Of a stretch of 64,000 nucleotides of DNA, positions 34,841 to 45,850 are shown one piece after another. Made by a program: the position numbers and the translations under genes. A model generated the notes under the pieces. The model was not told the DNA's origin. It ran no database searches and saw only the letters and a list, made by a program, of their open reading frames with translations. Source of the DNA: Lepisosteus oculatus (Eukaryota; Chordata; Actinopteri; Semionotiformes; Lepisosteidae); contig NC_090711.1 in NCBI RefSeq assembly GCF_040954835.1, positions 16,983,001 through 17,047,000 on the forward strand, read 5' to 3'. Position 1 is the stretch's first letter. Every line of letters begins with the position of its first letter.

Positions 34841-35635
34841 AATTCTTCAAATAATTATTTCCCTTTTTTAAATCTTTTTTCAAGAGGCTGTGGCAATGTG
34901 GTACAAGCTTCCCAGCCATGCTGTCTAAGCCAATACCCTGCTTTCTTTCAAGAATCAGCTGGATGAAATCCACCATCAGTGCTAGGAAAGTACTTGAAAG
35001 GTTCAGAAGATCACTGTGCCACTGTGCCAACCTGTGTCATCAGCTGCTATCAGGTTCAGAAATCCTCTTTTGTGTTTTATTGAAATTTGTTTTTCATATA
35101 TAAGGTGAGGTATAGAATGTAAGTTGACCCATGTGACCCTGGTTTCCTAGTAGGAATAAGCAACCACAAGCCTATGGGATGCCTCACTTATAGATAGGTA
35201 GTATTGAGTATATACAGTATACCAGTGTCACAGATAGACAAGGGAAAATGCCATAGAATGTCTCTCGTCTCCCCTGCATAAGAATATTGGTGAAGAGGTA
35301 ACCTGAAGGGCCTTATGGCTACAGTTCCCTCTCAAGTAAAATTAACAAAAAATGCCACGAGATGTGTGGCGAATCAGAACCTGAGTGCCTAGGCACCAGG
35401 TATGGAATGCTATACTGTCTCTTTGACAGATGCCCAGAATGTAACTTGAGAGACCAGCTACATCAAAGCACAGTTGCCCAGCAGATTCAGGACAGATGGC
35501 AGACAAGGAGGCAGTCTGAAATAGGGCACATAACATGGCTATTACTACTGTGGACTAAACTACCATCCCGTCTTGTAGCCGGTGAGAACCTCTTCTAAAA
35601 TTCAATGGGAAAAGTATTGGTCTTTTCACCTCACT
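34841..35635. other. No gene recognised
   Basis: Nothing identifiable. The sequence leads into the composite inverted-repeat region. Confidence 0.4.
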
Positions 35636-35871
35636 GCGCCACAACACACAGCTTCCAGTGCACCTCTACATACCCGACCACCACTGCATCACACCGCTGC
35701 CAGTGCACCTCACCGTGCCAGGCCACCACTGCGTCACATAGCTGCAAGCGCACCTCACCGTGCCAGGCCACCACTGCATCATACAGCTGCCAGGGCACCT
35801 CACCGTGTCAGGCCACCACTACGTAACACCACATAGCTGCCAGCGCACCTCACCATGCCAGGCCATCACTG
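35636..35871 (+). repeat. 45-bp minisatellite, block A
   Basis: About five copies of a 45-bp unit related to ccaccactgcgtcacatagc and tgcaagcgcacctcaccgtg. It lies at the outer end of the first inverted repeat and matches the start of block B in reverse. Confidence 0.9.
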
Positions 35872-36714
35872 AGTCAGAGATTAAATAAAACCTCACTCGC
35901 ACCAAACAAATTTATATTTCTAAATATCACAACATGATCGAATTTAAGTCATTTTAATAACAATGAATAGTCACCTAGGCGTTACAATATAAACATTTAT
36001 ATTGATTTAAATAACGTTTTGATTTAAATCGCAAATGCGGGTTTAAATATATGTGTTTTTTGATTCACAATCAGACAAATGCAACATAAATTGATATCTT
36101 TGTCTTCTAAGTATCTTAATAAACTTTCAGCATAGCTTTCTCCCCATTTAGATTTATTTTGGGATCAAACATGCAAAGATTAGATTGTAATCGTTTTTAT
36201 TTTTTAAATACATTTTAGAAAAGTGTAATCTATACTAAAAAGCTGTACACCACCTGCTATAAAGATACATATTGTAATACTTTCGGGTTCGGATAGGACA
36301 GACACGAGAACTCAGACTTGCGGAGTTAAAGCAAGTTAAAGCCTTGATTTTATATATCACCTTTAAAAGTGGCATCTCAAAGCAAAGTAAATACCCAACA
36401 CTGATTGTACCCATCTGTCATGCTAATAAAGCAGCTTGAATTGAATTGAGAGGGGGGGGGGTATATTTGCTTTGTGTATAAAGTACATTGTGAATGTTTT
36501 CACAGCCTTCATTAAGCATTAAGCTGTTTACATCTTCCGCCTGAGAACAGTCACCCGTTGCTACCCAACGCAGAAACACAGCCACTAACTAGCAAAGAGA
36601 GGACATTAGCTACCCAATATGATAAAGAAATAAATGATTATTTTGTTTATTTCTTTTGCACATTTATTTGAACATTTCCATTGATTGTACAAGCACTTGG
36701 AAACTGTCCAATCC

Positions 36715-36906
36715 CTAGTTCATCAGGCATTTTCTTTTACGCTGCGGGCATTCTCCCGGTCTGTGTCTTCTAGGATATAATGCCAGCGCTTTTTTGTTAA
36801 ATTTGTGTTTCCAATAACGCCACAGCAAACTCTTGTTTTTATGTCCACTATAACAGATCTCCTTTGCTTTTAACCGAGCATTTAATAATTTCCTAAAATG
36901 AAAATG
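36715..36906 (-). pseudogene. Unassigned basic coding remnant
   Basis: The minus strand holds a frame of about 60 codons rich in Lys and Arg (for example HKNKSLLWRYWKHKFNKK and RRHRPGECPQRKRK) that ends at 36715. It lies in the same loop as the transposase fragment but on the opposite strand. It could be a DNA-binding part of a transposase. The assignment is a guess. Confidence 0.25.
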
Positions 36907-37329
36907 ATTTACTTTATTTCCCTCACAGGATCAATAAAAGTATCTATCATCTGTCTAAACTATGGGACAGAATTCTGGGGTCTCCCCATACCAGAGATTA
37001 TGGTAGGGCTTCAGAATGGTGATTGGCTGACACCATCTGACACCCCTCTGATTGGAGAAAAAAGACGTGCTGGTTTGCTATACAAACTGTACCAGGAAGA
37101 GGATTTCTTTCTATTCAAAACGTGTATTTTAAAAGTTTAAGAAGTAAAAACCTTACAGCGTACACAGATTTCTAAACTGATCAGGATCGTTTCCGCCAGG
37201 GAGTAAAAAAAAAACACACTATGGTATTCTCTCCAATGCAGTGCAGTTAAAAACATACCTCTGATGCTGCTCCTAAATGAATATCGTTTATGACCATCAG
37301 AAGCTTTATGCTCCTTTTCTTTTTTCCAG

Positions 37330-37491
37330 TGGATTGAACAGGGAGAGGCATTTCATGATGTACTTTTCACTGATGAAACAACAGTGGCTCTGGAACAGTT
37401 TTCAACCAAGTCGTTTTATAAAAAGGGGAGATATGTACACGTTACTGAAGCTAAAAGTTTATTCTTTGTCACTAATGTAACCACTAAATAA
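37330..37491 (+). pseudogene. Transposase exon fragment, Tc1/mariner type (DDE)
   Basis: A polypyrimidine tract and cag (ending at 37329) look like a splice acceptor. The frame that opens there reads WIEQGEAFHDVLFTDETTVA and ends at the stop at 37489. VLFTDET is the hallmark around the first catalytic aspartate (codon 37372-37374) of IS630/Tc1/mariner transposases, here of a spliced-gene subtype. The HTH domain before it and the second D and the E after it are absent. It lies in the loop between the arms 35636-36513 and 37889-38865. A superfamily with TA targets agrees with the TA duplication of the related ERV-1 insert. Confidence 0.6.
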
Positions 37492-38526
37492 AGACATATA
37501 GAAATCCCTACGTTACAGACTGTATATGGCTGGTATTGGTAGTTTAAAGAAAAAATACACACCAGTATTCCACTTTCTCCCTAAACATTTTAAGCATCAG
37601 AGTCTTACATGTGGTTATTTCGGAAACGTTTGTACGTGCTCCTTCTGACCATGTTACTGTTTACTGTTACTGACCATATTAAGTTTAAGTGCCTGTGGGC
37701 ACTTTTCCTGTCCGTGGGGGGTGGACCGTCTTTCATTAGAAGGTTAGTCTGTTCTACTCTGAGAATGTAGAGGGGGTGGAAAGTGCCCGCGGTCATTTAA
37801 TTAGTATTAAAATTCACACTGATTCCCTTGCGAAGATACGGACATAGGAATATTCGTGCGTGGTCAAAAAATGGCATAAAAACGACAAAGTGAAGGCTGT
37901 GAAAACATTCACAATGTACTTTATACACAAAGCAAATATACCCCCCCCCCTCTCTCAATTCAATTCAAGCTGCTTTATTAGCATGACAGATGGGTACAAT
38001 CAGTGTTGGGTATTTACTTTGCTTTGAGATGCCACTTTTAAAGGTGATATATAAAATCAAGGCTTTAACTTGCTTTAACTCCGCAAGTCTGAGTTCTCAT
38101 GTCTGTCCTATCCGAACCCGAAAGTATTACAATATGTATCTTTATAGCAGGTGGTGTACAGCTTTTTAGTATAGATTACACTTTTCTAAAATGTATTTAA
38201 AAAATAAAAACGATTACAATCTAATCTTTCACGTTTGATCCCAAAATAAATCTAAACGGGGAGAAAGCTATGCTGAAAGTTTATTAAGATACTTAGAAGA
38301 CAAAGATATCAATTTATGTTGCATTTGTCTGATTGTGAATCAAAAAACACATATATTTAAACCCGCATTTGCGATTTAAATCAAAACGTTATTTAAATCA
38401 ATATAAATGTTTATATTGTAACGCCTAGGTGACTATTCATTGTTATTAAAATGACTTAAATTCGATCATGTTGTGATATTTAGAAATATAAATTTGTTTG
38501 GTGCGAGTGAGGTTTTATTTAATCTC

Positions 38527-39133
38527 TGACTCAGTGATGGCCTGGCATGGTGAGGTGCGCTGGCAGCTATGTGGTGTTACGTTGTGGTGGCCTGACACGG
38601 TGAGGTGCCCTGGCAGCTGTATGATGCAGTGGTGGCCTGGCACGGTGAGGTGCGCTTGCAGCTATGTGACGCAGTGGTGGCCTGGCACGGTGAGGTGCGC
38701 TTGCAGCTATGTGACGCAGTTGTGGCCTGGCACGGTGAGGTGCGCTGGCAGCTGTGTGGTGTGGCGCAGTTGTGTCCTGGCACGGTGAAGTGCGCTTGCA
38801 GCTGTGTGATGCAGTGGTGGTCGGGTATGTAGAGGTGCGCTGGCAGCTGTGTGTTGTGACGCAGTGGTGGCCTGGCACGGTGAGGTGCGCTGGCAGCTGT
38901 GTGATGCAGTGGTGGCCTGGCACGGTGAGGTGCGCTGACAGCTGTGTGGTGTGGCGCAGTTGTGTCCTGGCACGGTGAAGTGCGCTTGCAGCTGTGTGAT
39001 GCAGTGGTGGTCGGGTATGTAGAGGTGCACTGGCAGCTGTGTGTTGTGACGCAGTGGTGGCCTGGCACGGTGAGGTGTGCTGGCAGCTGTGTGATGCAGT
39101 GGTGGCCTGGCACAGTGAGGTGCGCTGGCATAT
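38527..39133 (-). repeat. 45-bp minisatellite, block B (inverted)
   Basis: About 13 units such as gcgctggcagctgtgtgatg and cagtggtggcctggcacggt, oriented opposite to blocks A and C. Some units carry a 4-5-bp insertion (gtgtggtg). A 45-bp unit is in frame with itself, so long meaningless frames of up to 200 codons run on both strands. Confidence 0.93.
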
Positions 39134-39371
39134 AATGAATATATTCATGTGCATCCAACACACAGTTCAACGCTAGCAACTACACAAAATCTAAAATATG
39201 AGCTCAACTTGCCACTTACAATACCAACAGTACCAGCTAACTTTAGTAGTGACATTTTCATGGATCTTTTTAACAATAAAATTTACAACATCAGACTTCA
39301 GACACAATTAAACTGGCCTCAAAAAAGTCTGGTACAAACATTTTCAGCATGGTGAAACATGGTGAACATTT

Positions 39372-39955
39372 CCACCACTGCGTCACACCACACAGCTGCC
39401 AGCGCACCTCACCGTGCCAGGCCACCACTGCATCACCCAGCTGCCAGCGCACCTCACCGTGCCAGGCCACCACTGCATCACAACACACAGCTGCCAGTGC
39501 ACCTCTACATACCCGACCACCACTGCATCACACAGCTGCCAGCGCACCTCACCGTGCCAGGCCACCACAGCGTCACACCACACAGCTGCCAGCGCACCTC
39601 ACTGTGTCAGGCCACCACTGCATCACACCACACAGCTGCCAGCGCACCTCACCGTGCCAGGCCACCACTGCATCACCCAGCTGCCAGCGCACCTCACCGT
39701 GCCAGGCCACCACTGCATCACACAGCTGCCAGCGCACCTCACCGTGCCAGGCCACCACTGCGTCATAACACACAGCTGCCAGTGCACCTCTACATACCTG
39801 ACCACCACTGCATCACACAGCTGCCAGCGCACCTCACCGTGCCAGGCCACCACTGCGTCACATAGCTGCAAGCGCACCTCACCGTGCCAGGCCACCACTG
39901 CATCATACAGCTGCCAGGGCACCTCACCGTGTCAGGCCACCACTGCGTCACACAT
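39372..39955 (+). repeat. 45-bp minisatellite, block C
   Basis: About 13 units of the same family, mirror-image to block B across a 238-bp spacer (39134-39371). Confidence 0.93.
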
Positions 39956-41581
39956 ATTTCAGCGCCATATATTTCATGGATATTATGGAATATAATGGAT
40001 GGATATCTTAGTTATCTTTCTAGTTCACAGGTTTGCATGCATAATTTAATTTTGAAAGCCACTGAGACATCAGGTACTACTGTTGTATTTATGAAAAAGA
40101 AACAAAACAAAAAACATACTAACAACTGTGCCATCCTACTCCTTAGTTAATACATTTTATTATTCATAAACAGTTAACATTGTTAGCAAAATATTTTGAA
40201 TTATATTTAACCCTATTTTTTCTTTAGTTTTGTATTCAACTTATTATATGATAGTCAGACTTAATGTATATTTGAACAATGAAAATATATTTTTACAAGA
40301 TTTTACATTAAGCACTTAAAATTAATATGGTTAATAATAGTAAACTGTAACATGCTGTAACAAGATCGGTTAAACTGCGAAGAAAATGCTTTCAGAGAAA
40401 ATGTTTCAGGTGTGAAGAACATAGATCTCCAATGCAATTTCAACCAAACCTGTTCCCACACACCCTGCCCCCACTACCTTTAGAATATACACAAACATTT
40501 TAGCGTTTCATTCTGAGCAGAAGACCCTCACACCTGAAGAGTGCTGGCTGTGACGAATTAAACCGGTTTTACAGGTTTCAATCACAGACCATGTGACATG
40601 GGACTCAGTAAACTACAGTAACACCGTATTTGATAACGCTATAAAAACGCTATAAAATAATGTGACTTGGCACAGAACAAGTTTACAGCACAGTACAAAG
40701 ATAAATGCTGACCATGACTTTAGAAGCATAAATTCCTTACACTCAATTTAAACACAAGCTGTCTTTTAGCCCTCTAAGCTGGTTCATACAGAAATGTAGA
40801 GATCCAGGCTCAGAACACACAGCTTCATTAGCGAAAACATATGCAGGACAACTAGAGAAGACGTTTTACAGAGGATGGATTTTTAGAAACATCCCATCAG
40901 ACATCCCATCATATTCACAACATGAAATCTAGAAAATAATATTACGTAACCAAAATCCGCAATATGGAAACAGAACCTGTGTAATTGTTGATAGATGATG
41001 TACTCGTAACATTTTTTCAAGACGAACTACAACATTTAAAAAATGACTTGTATGTACTTGATATCTCTAATCAATCCACGGGTCCCAGCACAAAACGAAA
41101 CTAAAACGCATACCGTTTCGCGCTTCTTATTAGTTGCTCAAAAGTAATTTGACCGTATGAAATGCATAAAATAAACCTAGAAACATATACGTGAGCAGTA
41201 CTTAAGCACTGTAGTATCGGTGTTAAGACATACCTCTCAAATACTGTAAATCAAGTTAAAAATATCTCAAGACCGATTCTGGTCATAATGAAACCATGTT
41301 TCGTGTATGTTTTCTTTAAAGTACTGAGACCAGCCATATACTGTATGTTTATGTTCCAAAATTAATATAGTTTATGGCCTTCACACGCGTTACAGTATGC
41401 TCCTATTTTTTTATGCTCAGCTACTAAGAATTCCCTTCAGTGGTAAAATTAGATATGAATATTCAATACTTAAACGGGCACAGTTAAGACATTAAATATA
41501 CATATACATACTGTATACAGTACAGTTTGCATACGGTAATATGTTTATGTTACGCGATTAAAAAATAAATAAATAAAAATG

Positions 41582-41668
41582 AAAAGTCCAGCACCAGCTG
41601 GATTCAAACACACAACCTGCCAGTTGATTGGCACGCACCTAGACCAGTAGGCTACAAGACAGCTCGCA
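41582..41668 (-). ncRNA. tRNA-like module, third copy
   Basis: The reverse complement shows the same D-arm-like tagcctactggtctagg and a gtttgaatcc B-box-like string as 11049-11123, with an altered middle (ccaatcaactgg). Confidence 0.45.
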
Positions 41669-42124
41669 TGAACAGGCAGACGAAACAGCCCTACACAGCC
41701 CTGCCGCAGTACACGGATATAATCATACCGTTATTAAATTCTTGAGATACGCGATTCCATATTATATTCCCTTTTAATCAAATTCTAAAAGTATGCTTGT
41801 TGAGCTTACAATGTTTAGGGAGAAATGGAATACTGGTGTGTATTTTTTTCTTTAAAGTACCAAGACCAGCTATATACTGTATGTTTATGTTCCAAAATTA
41901 ATATTGTTTATGGCCTTCACACGCGTTACAGTATGCTCCTATTCTTTTTATGCTCAGCTACTAAGATTTCCCTTCAGTGGTAAAATTCAATATCTACAAC
42001 GGGCACAGTAAAGACATTTACAGTAAGTCTTTCTACGACAGACCAACGGACCACGAGTGCCCCTGTCTGTCAACCAATCACGTACCGCGGTATTTTGCGT
42101 CATCGCGCGTCACGATGCACGATG

Positions 42125-43089
42125 CATACCGCGACACGCCCACCGGGGTATCACGCAGTTCACGTGTGTCACGTGACTAACTATCCGGTGTCGCCTTGTA
42201 AAACCGCCAGGGGGAGCTTAACCTCTCATGTACAGCATTTGAGCCTTTAATTTTGAACTGTGTATTACAGCATGTTAATCATCAGTCATTAAAATGTTGG
42301 TATATATTATGAAAGCAAGATTGCTCAGTTGGACAGAAGTACACAACCTACCTTTATCAGAAATATTTATGCATCAAAGCCTTTACTGAAGATATTACTA
42401 ATAGTATTAATAATGGATGACTTTGGACAAGCTGTATACTCAAAGTATAATTTCTTTAGCACACAGTGGTTCTATAAGAAAAGAAAGCGTTGATAAATAC
42501 AAGTGTCTTTTAATACACTCTTTGCTGTGCTCTTGAGGATCCTTGTGATATTTTAAGCTCTAGTTGAATGATAGGTGTCGCATTTTAAATCATTTTCGTA
42601 GTTAGAAATTATGAAACGCCCTGTTAAAAGCAAGGAAGTTTTTATGCCCGTTGAAGTAAAACAAAATGACTGACAAAGTATGGCTTGGACAGATTCCAAG
42701 TGCTTGTACAAATGTGCTAAAGAAATTATACTTTGAGTATATAGCTTGTCCAAAGTCATCCATTATTAATACTATTAGTAATATCTTCAGTAAAGGCTTT
42801 GATGCATAAATATTTCTGATAAAGGTAGGTTGTGTACTTTTGTCCAACTGAGCAATCTTGCGTTCATAAAATATACCAACATTTTAATGACTGATGATTA
42901 ACATGCTGTAATACACAGTTCAAAATTAAAGGCTCAAATGCTGTACATGAGAGGTTAAGCTCCCCCTGGCGGTTTTACAAGGCGACGCTGGGTAGTTAGT
43001 CACGTGACACACGTGAACCGCATGATACCCCGGTGGGCGTGTCGCGGTATGCCGCGAAATACCTCACCCATTTTGAATGGCTGCATCTG
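42125..43089. repeat. Terminal hairpin of the foldback family
   Basis: Arms of about 335 bp (42125-42460 and 42725-43060) are near-perfect inverted copies around a 260-bp centre. The right arm continues 29 bp further to the true terminus. Both arms carry CACGTG motifs and ataccccgg/ccggggtat strings near their outer ends. Confidence 0.85.
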
Positions 43090-43100
43090 TACATGTACAT

Positions 43101-43170
43101 CTTAGACTTCCGTGATGTTGAATGTAAAGACAGTTCCAGATCCGCTACCACTGAAACCCATCAAATCTAA
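43101..43170 (-). pseudogene. V-kappa pseudogene fragment
   Basis: The minus strand contains a framework-3 piece (FSGSGSGTVFTFNITEV, then a stop) very similar to FSGSRSGTVFTFKITGV of the intact V gene 120 bp away. Residues are missing before it, and the framework breaks off near the terminus of the foldback element at 43089. Confidence 0.75.
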
Positions 43171-43255
43171 CTGTACCAGCTGTACAGCTGTTCTAAGCCT
43201 CAGTCCCCTGTGGTTTCTGTTGATGCGTTCAAGCAGCTCCTGTAGACCTAAAGGA

Positions 43256-43283
43256 GGTTTTTGTACAGACTTTCATCTCTGTG
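43256..43283 (-). promoter_or_regulatory. 12-RSS of the V gene
   Basis: Heptamer CACAGAG (43277-43283, one mismatch to CACAGTG), 12-bp spacer (43265-43276), nonamer ACAAAAACC (43256-43264, perfect). It directly follows the V coding end. Confidence 0.92.
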
Positions 43284-43753
43284 TGAACTGATTGCTTTTA
43301 TAACCAAGGCAATAGTAATCTCCTCCATCTTCAGCCTGGACTCCAGTGATTTTGAAGGTGAAGACAGTTCCAGATCTGCTGCCACTGAAACGAGTTGGAA
43401 CCCCATCGAATCTCTCATTCCCAGCTTTAATCAGCAGTTTGGGACTGTGTCCAGGCTGGAGCTGGTACCAGGATAAGCCCCAGCCAATGTCCTGACTTGC
43501 ACTGCACTGGAGATTGACATCTTGTCCAGGAGACACCGAGACAATGTCTAGAGTCTGAGTCATTGTGATTTGACCCTCCGTCACTGTAGGAAGAAGATAA
43601 CAATGTATAATACACAGCTCACATTTTAATAGCAATGTCTTTTCAGTTCATTATGTTTTTTTTTGTGAGAATTCAAAGGTAGAAAATATGTTTTCTAGAC
43701 TCACCCACAATGTAGAATAATATAATCCAGGTAACTGAAATGATCGAAACCAT
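43284..43753 (-). CDS. Immunoglobulin light-chain V gene (kappa type)
   Basis: Two exons. Exon 1 (43705-43753) encodes the leader MVSIISVTWIILFYIVG and ends at a gtgagt donor. After a 121-bp intron ending cttcctacag, exon 2 (43284-43583, 300 bp) encodes the V domain. It has the first cysteine in VNLQCSAS, the tryptophan in LSWYQLQPGHSPKLL, FSGSRSGTVFTF, and the second cysteine in GGDYYCLGY, ending at the recombination signal. All landmarks are intact, so it looks functional. J2 is 13.6 kb away in the same orientation with a matching 23-bp signal, and C2 lies between them. An octamer sits about 110 bp upstream of the ATG. Confidence 0.94.
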
Positions 43754-43862
43754 GTCTTTTGCTGATTTGAACAAATGTCCACAGGGTGGTTATGAGTCGT
43801 CCGTCAGATTTTAATGGTTTTCTGACCCCTTGTATGCAAAACAGGTAGGCATGGTCTTAACA

Positions 43863-43870
43863 ATTTGCAT
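43863..43870 (-). promoter_or_regulatory. Ig octamer promoter element
   Basis: atttgcat on the plus strand, i.e. ATGCAAAT on the coding strand, about 110 bp before the V start codon. This is the usual place and orientation for the Oct-factor site of light-chain V promoters. Confidence 0.8.
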
Positions 43871-44589
43871 GTAAGACATCATTTTGAATTATGATATCAG
43901 TAAGTTGTATAAATTGTCTGTTCTGCCTCAGTGCATCATCCTGCTCTATAGTGACAGAACGAGTTGTATATACACAAACAGGAGTTCCATTGTTGCTACT
44001 GTATCAATAAACAGAGCACAATATTGTAGAAGGAGTTGTAGGAAGACATTAAACATCTATGGCATCTGAAACTTTCAGAGTAATCTAGTAGCTTGTGTGA
44101 GGAATAACTCACTGGTCAGCACTGAGTGTATTTATTTAAGAAAAATGTTAAACTTATTTCACAGATTTTGAAAAATTTTCCATTATATGTCTTCGGTGTG
44201 CCCTTCTTCATGAGCCAGAAATGAAGAGGCAGTTTTTCTTTAAAAAGCAAGAAATACGTTTGAACTGCAAAGAAGAGGAAGACTAACATGTTATATTTGA
44301 TGGTATTTATTTAGGTTGAAACATAGTTGTAACGGGCTGGCAGAACTATTCTTATTCCATTGTTATATTTTTGTGAAGTTATAAAATATTGCACAAACTG
44401 GCAAAGACAGTGTGGAAGAAGACATAAAGTGAGATGTTCCTGCAACCTTCACAGTGGCTGTTAAAAAACTCTGTTGTCTTCATGGCAAGAACAATAAGGA
44501 TGGATGGGACAGTTGACCACCAACTTTTCCATCCTGTCACCAGAAGAAACCTGTAAGGGGAGACAGAGACAAGGAAATGTGCTCTTATC
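43871..44589. other. No gene recognised
   Basis: 5' flank of the V gene. No second V segment seen. Confidence 0.45.
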
Positions 44590-44815
44590 TCTCTAAGATA
44601 AGATAAGATCACTTTATTGGCCATATACAATTTCTTGGATAAGGAATTTGTCTTTTCACATACCTCAACTTGATCACATGAGACACACAGACAGGGACAG
44701 AAGTTTGGGGTCAGAGAGCAGGGTCAGCCATTTATACGGCGCCTCTGGAGCAGTTGGGTTAAGGGCCTTGCTCAGGGGCCTAACAGAATAGTATTCCTCT
44801 GCTGGCCACAAAGCC
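44590..44815 (-). repeat. LINE 3'-end-like repeat
   Basis: taagataagataagatcact and ttattggccatatacaattt resemble the reverse of a LINE tail with tandem 3' repeats. The segment continues into a stretch with taagggccttgctcaggggc that also occurs at 55950-56065. Common in fish genomes; I cannot assign the clade. Confidence 0.5.
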
Positions 44816-45285
44816 ACCCCAGCACAAGAGATAAAGGTGTACCTGTGATCTGACAGGAAATGGAGGAAAGAGAGGCTAGCATTAAGAAACAGATAAGAAG
44901 TGCGGTCAGTTAAAATTTTAAGACACCTAAATTAAGTCAAAGGACTTTAAAGATCTTGTCAAATTGAAACAAATAAAGTTATATGACAACATCTCTTTGC
45001 AACTTGTGTGGGAGTTGGTGCTTCAGTTGAACAGTAAATTACTAGTTATTAAAATCATCAGACATTTTAAATGTTGAGATTTCCAGTGGTTCTAATCTTT
45101 GATCTTTTCTTTTATTTTGTGGATATGATAATGTACCAGATAACTTGGGAAATCTGTCACTCTTATTGTCCCTTAAATCAGCTGATGATGTAATTTCCCA
45201 TATCTGTTGATTTACAGTGGGACAGTTGGTGCCAAATGGCTACGCTGAAGTTCAATTTTAATTTGCATCTAATTAAATTTTCAAT
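44816..45285. other. No gene recognised
   Basis: AT-rich sequence without recognisable features. Confidence 0.4.
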
Positions 45286-45640
45286 TTGGACTTTATTATA
45301 ACCAGGGATTTACAGCAAAATCCACCAAAAAAAGACAGCAAAAACAGACAAATATCATTAATCAAGAATAGAGTACAACAGTGCTACAAGAGATTAGAGA
45401 GTTATTTTAATTTGAGTGAGACTGCAGCAGGGATGAAAGATTTTACTGATACACAAAGGGAGACAGATACATCTCCCAGATGTGAGGAGAGTAAATTTAC
45501 AATACAGTGGTCGAGCCTCACACTCCATAATGCTCTCAAGTGGTGGATGAAATGGGTCTTCACCTGTATGTAAAGCACTTTGGCATCTTTTGGGGTGGAA
45601 TTAATAAATGCAACCATTATTATTTGATTTGATTGTGTAG
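45286..45640 (+). repeat. Retroelement 3' tail fragment
   Basis: The end (ctgtatgtaaagcactttgg, then ggaattaataaatg and a TTATT-rich tail) resembles LINE 3' UTRs in which a conserved aaagcgctttg-like string precedes a short tandem tail. The 95-codon open frame at its start shows no RT motif. Confidence 0.4.
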
Positions 45641-45756
45641 TTCACTCTTGTGTGAAGGGGCTTAGTACTGCTTTTTAGTAAATCCCAACTCTGAACTTTA
45701 TTGAGTTTGTGTCATAGTGTCAAAGTGGGAAAAGCACACAATTCAGTTGCAAAACA

Positions 45757-45850
45757 ACATAAGAACATAAGAAACAATCAAACGTGAGGAGGCAATTGGT
45801 TTCTTCTAGCCTCTTTGATCTTTGTAGCTAATTAGTCCAAGGATCCCATA
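45757..45850 (+). repeat. Dispersed repeat fragment
   Basis: ataagaacataagaaacaat followed by gaggaggcaattgg has the form of a repeat common in fish genomes. A second, inverted piece lies near 52740-52825 (ggcctcctctcatttgtaac, cattcttatgttctg). Confidence 0.5.

Larger units (their letters stand above)
35636..43089. mobile_element. Composite foldback element between V and C2
   Basis: The right end (catctg at 43084-43089, followed by TA) is the terminal repeat of the same family as the ERV-1 insert. Three nested inverted repeats are visible: 35636-36513 pairs with 37889-38865; the minisatellite at 38527-39133 pairs with 39372-39955; and 42125-42460 pairs with 42725-43060. The stretch 40140-42110 is the inverted counterpart of 10600-13260 in ERV-1. 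A matching left terminal repeat was not found, so this is probably several nested copies rather than one element. A transposase fragment lies in its first loop. Confidence 0.75.

Noticed and set aside
38567..39995. Open frames of 100-200 codons on both strands, rich in repeated CQATTASHSC or HRARPPLHHTAA
   Set aside because: They are produced by the 45-bp minisatellite, whose unit length is a multiple of 3. They occur on both strands and in several frames, with no gene signals.
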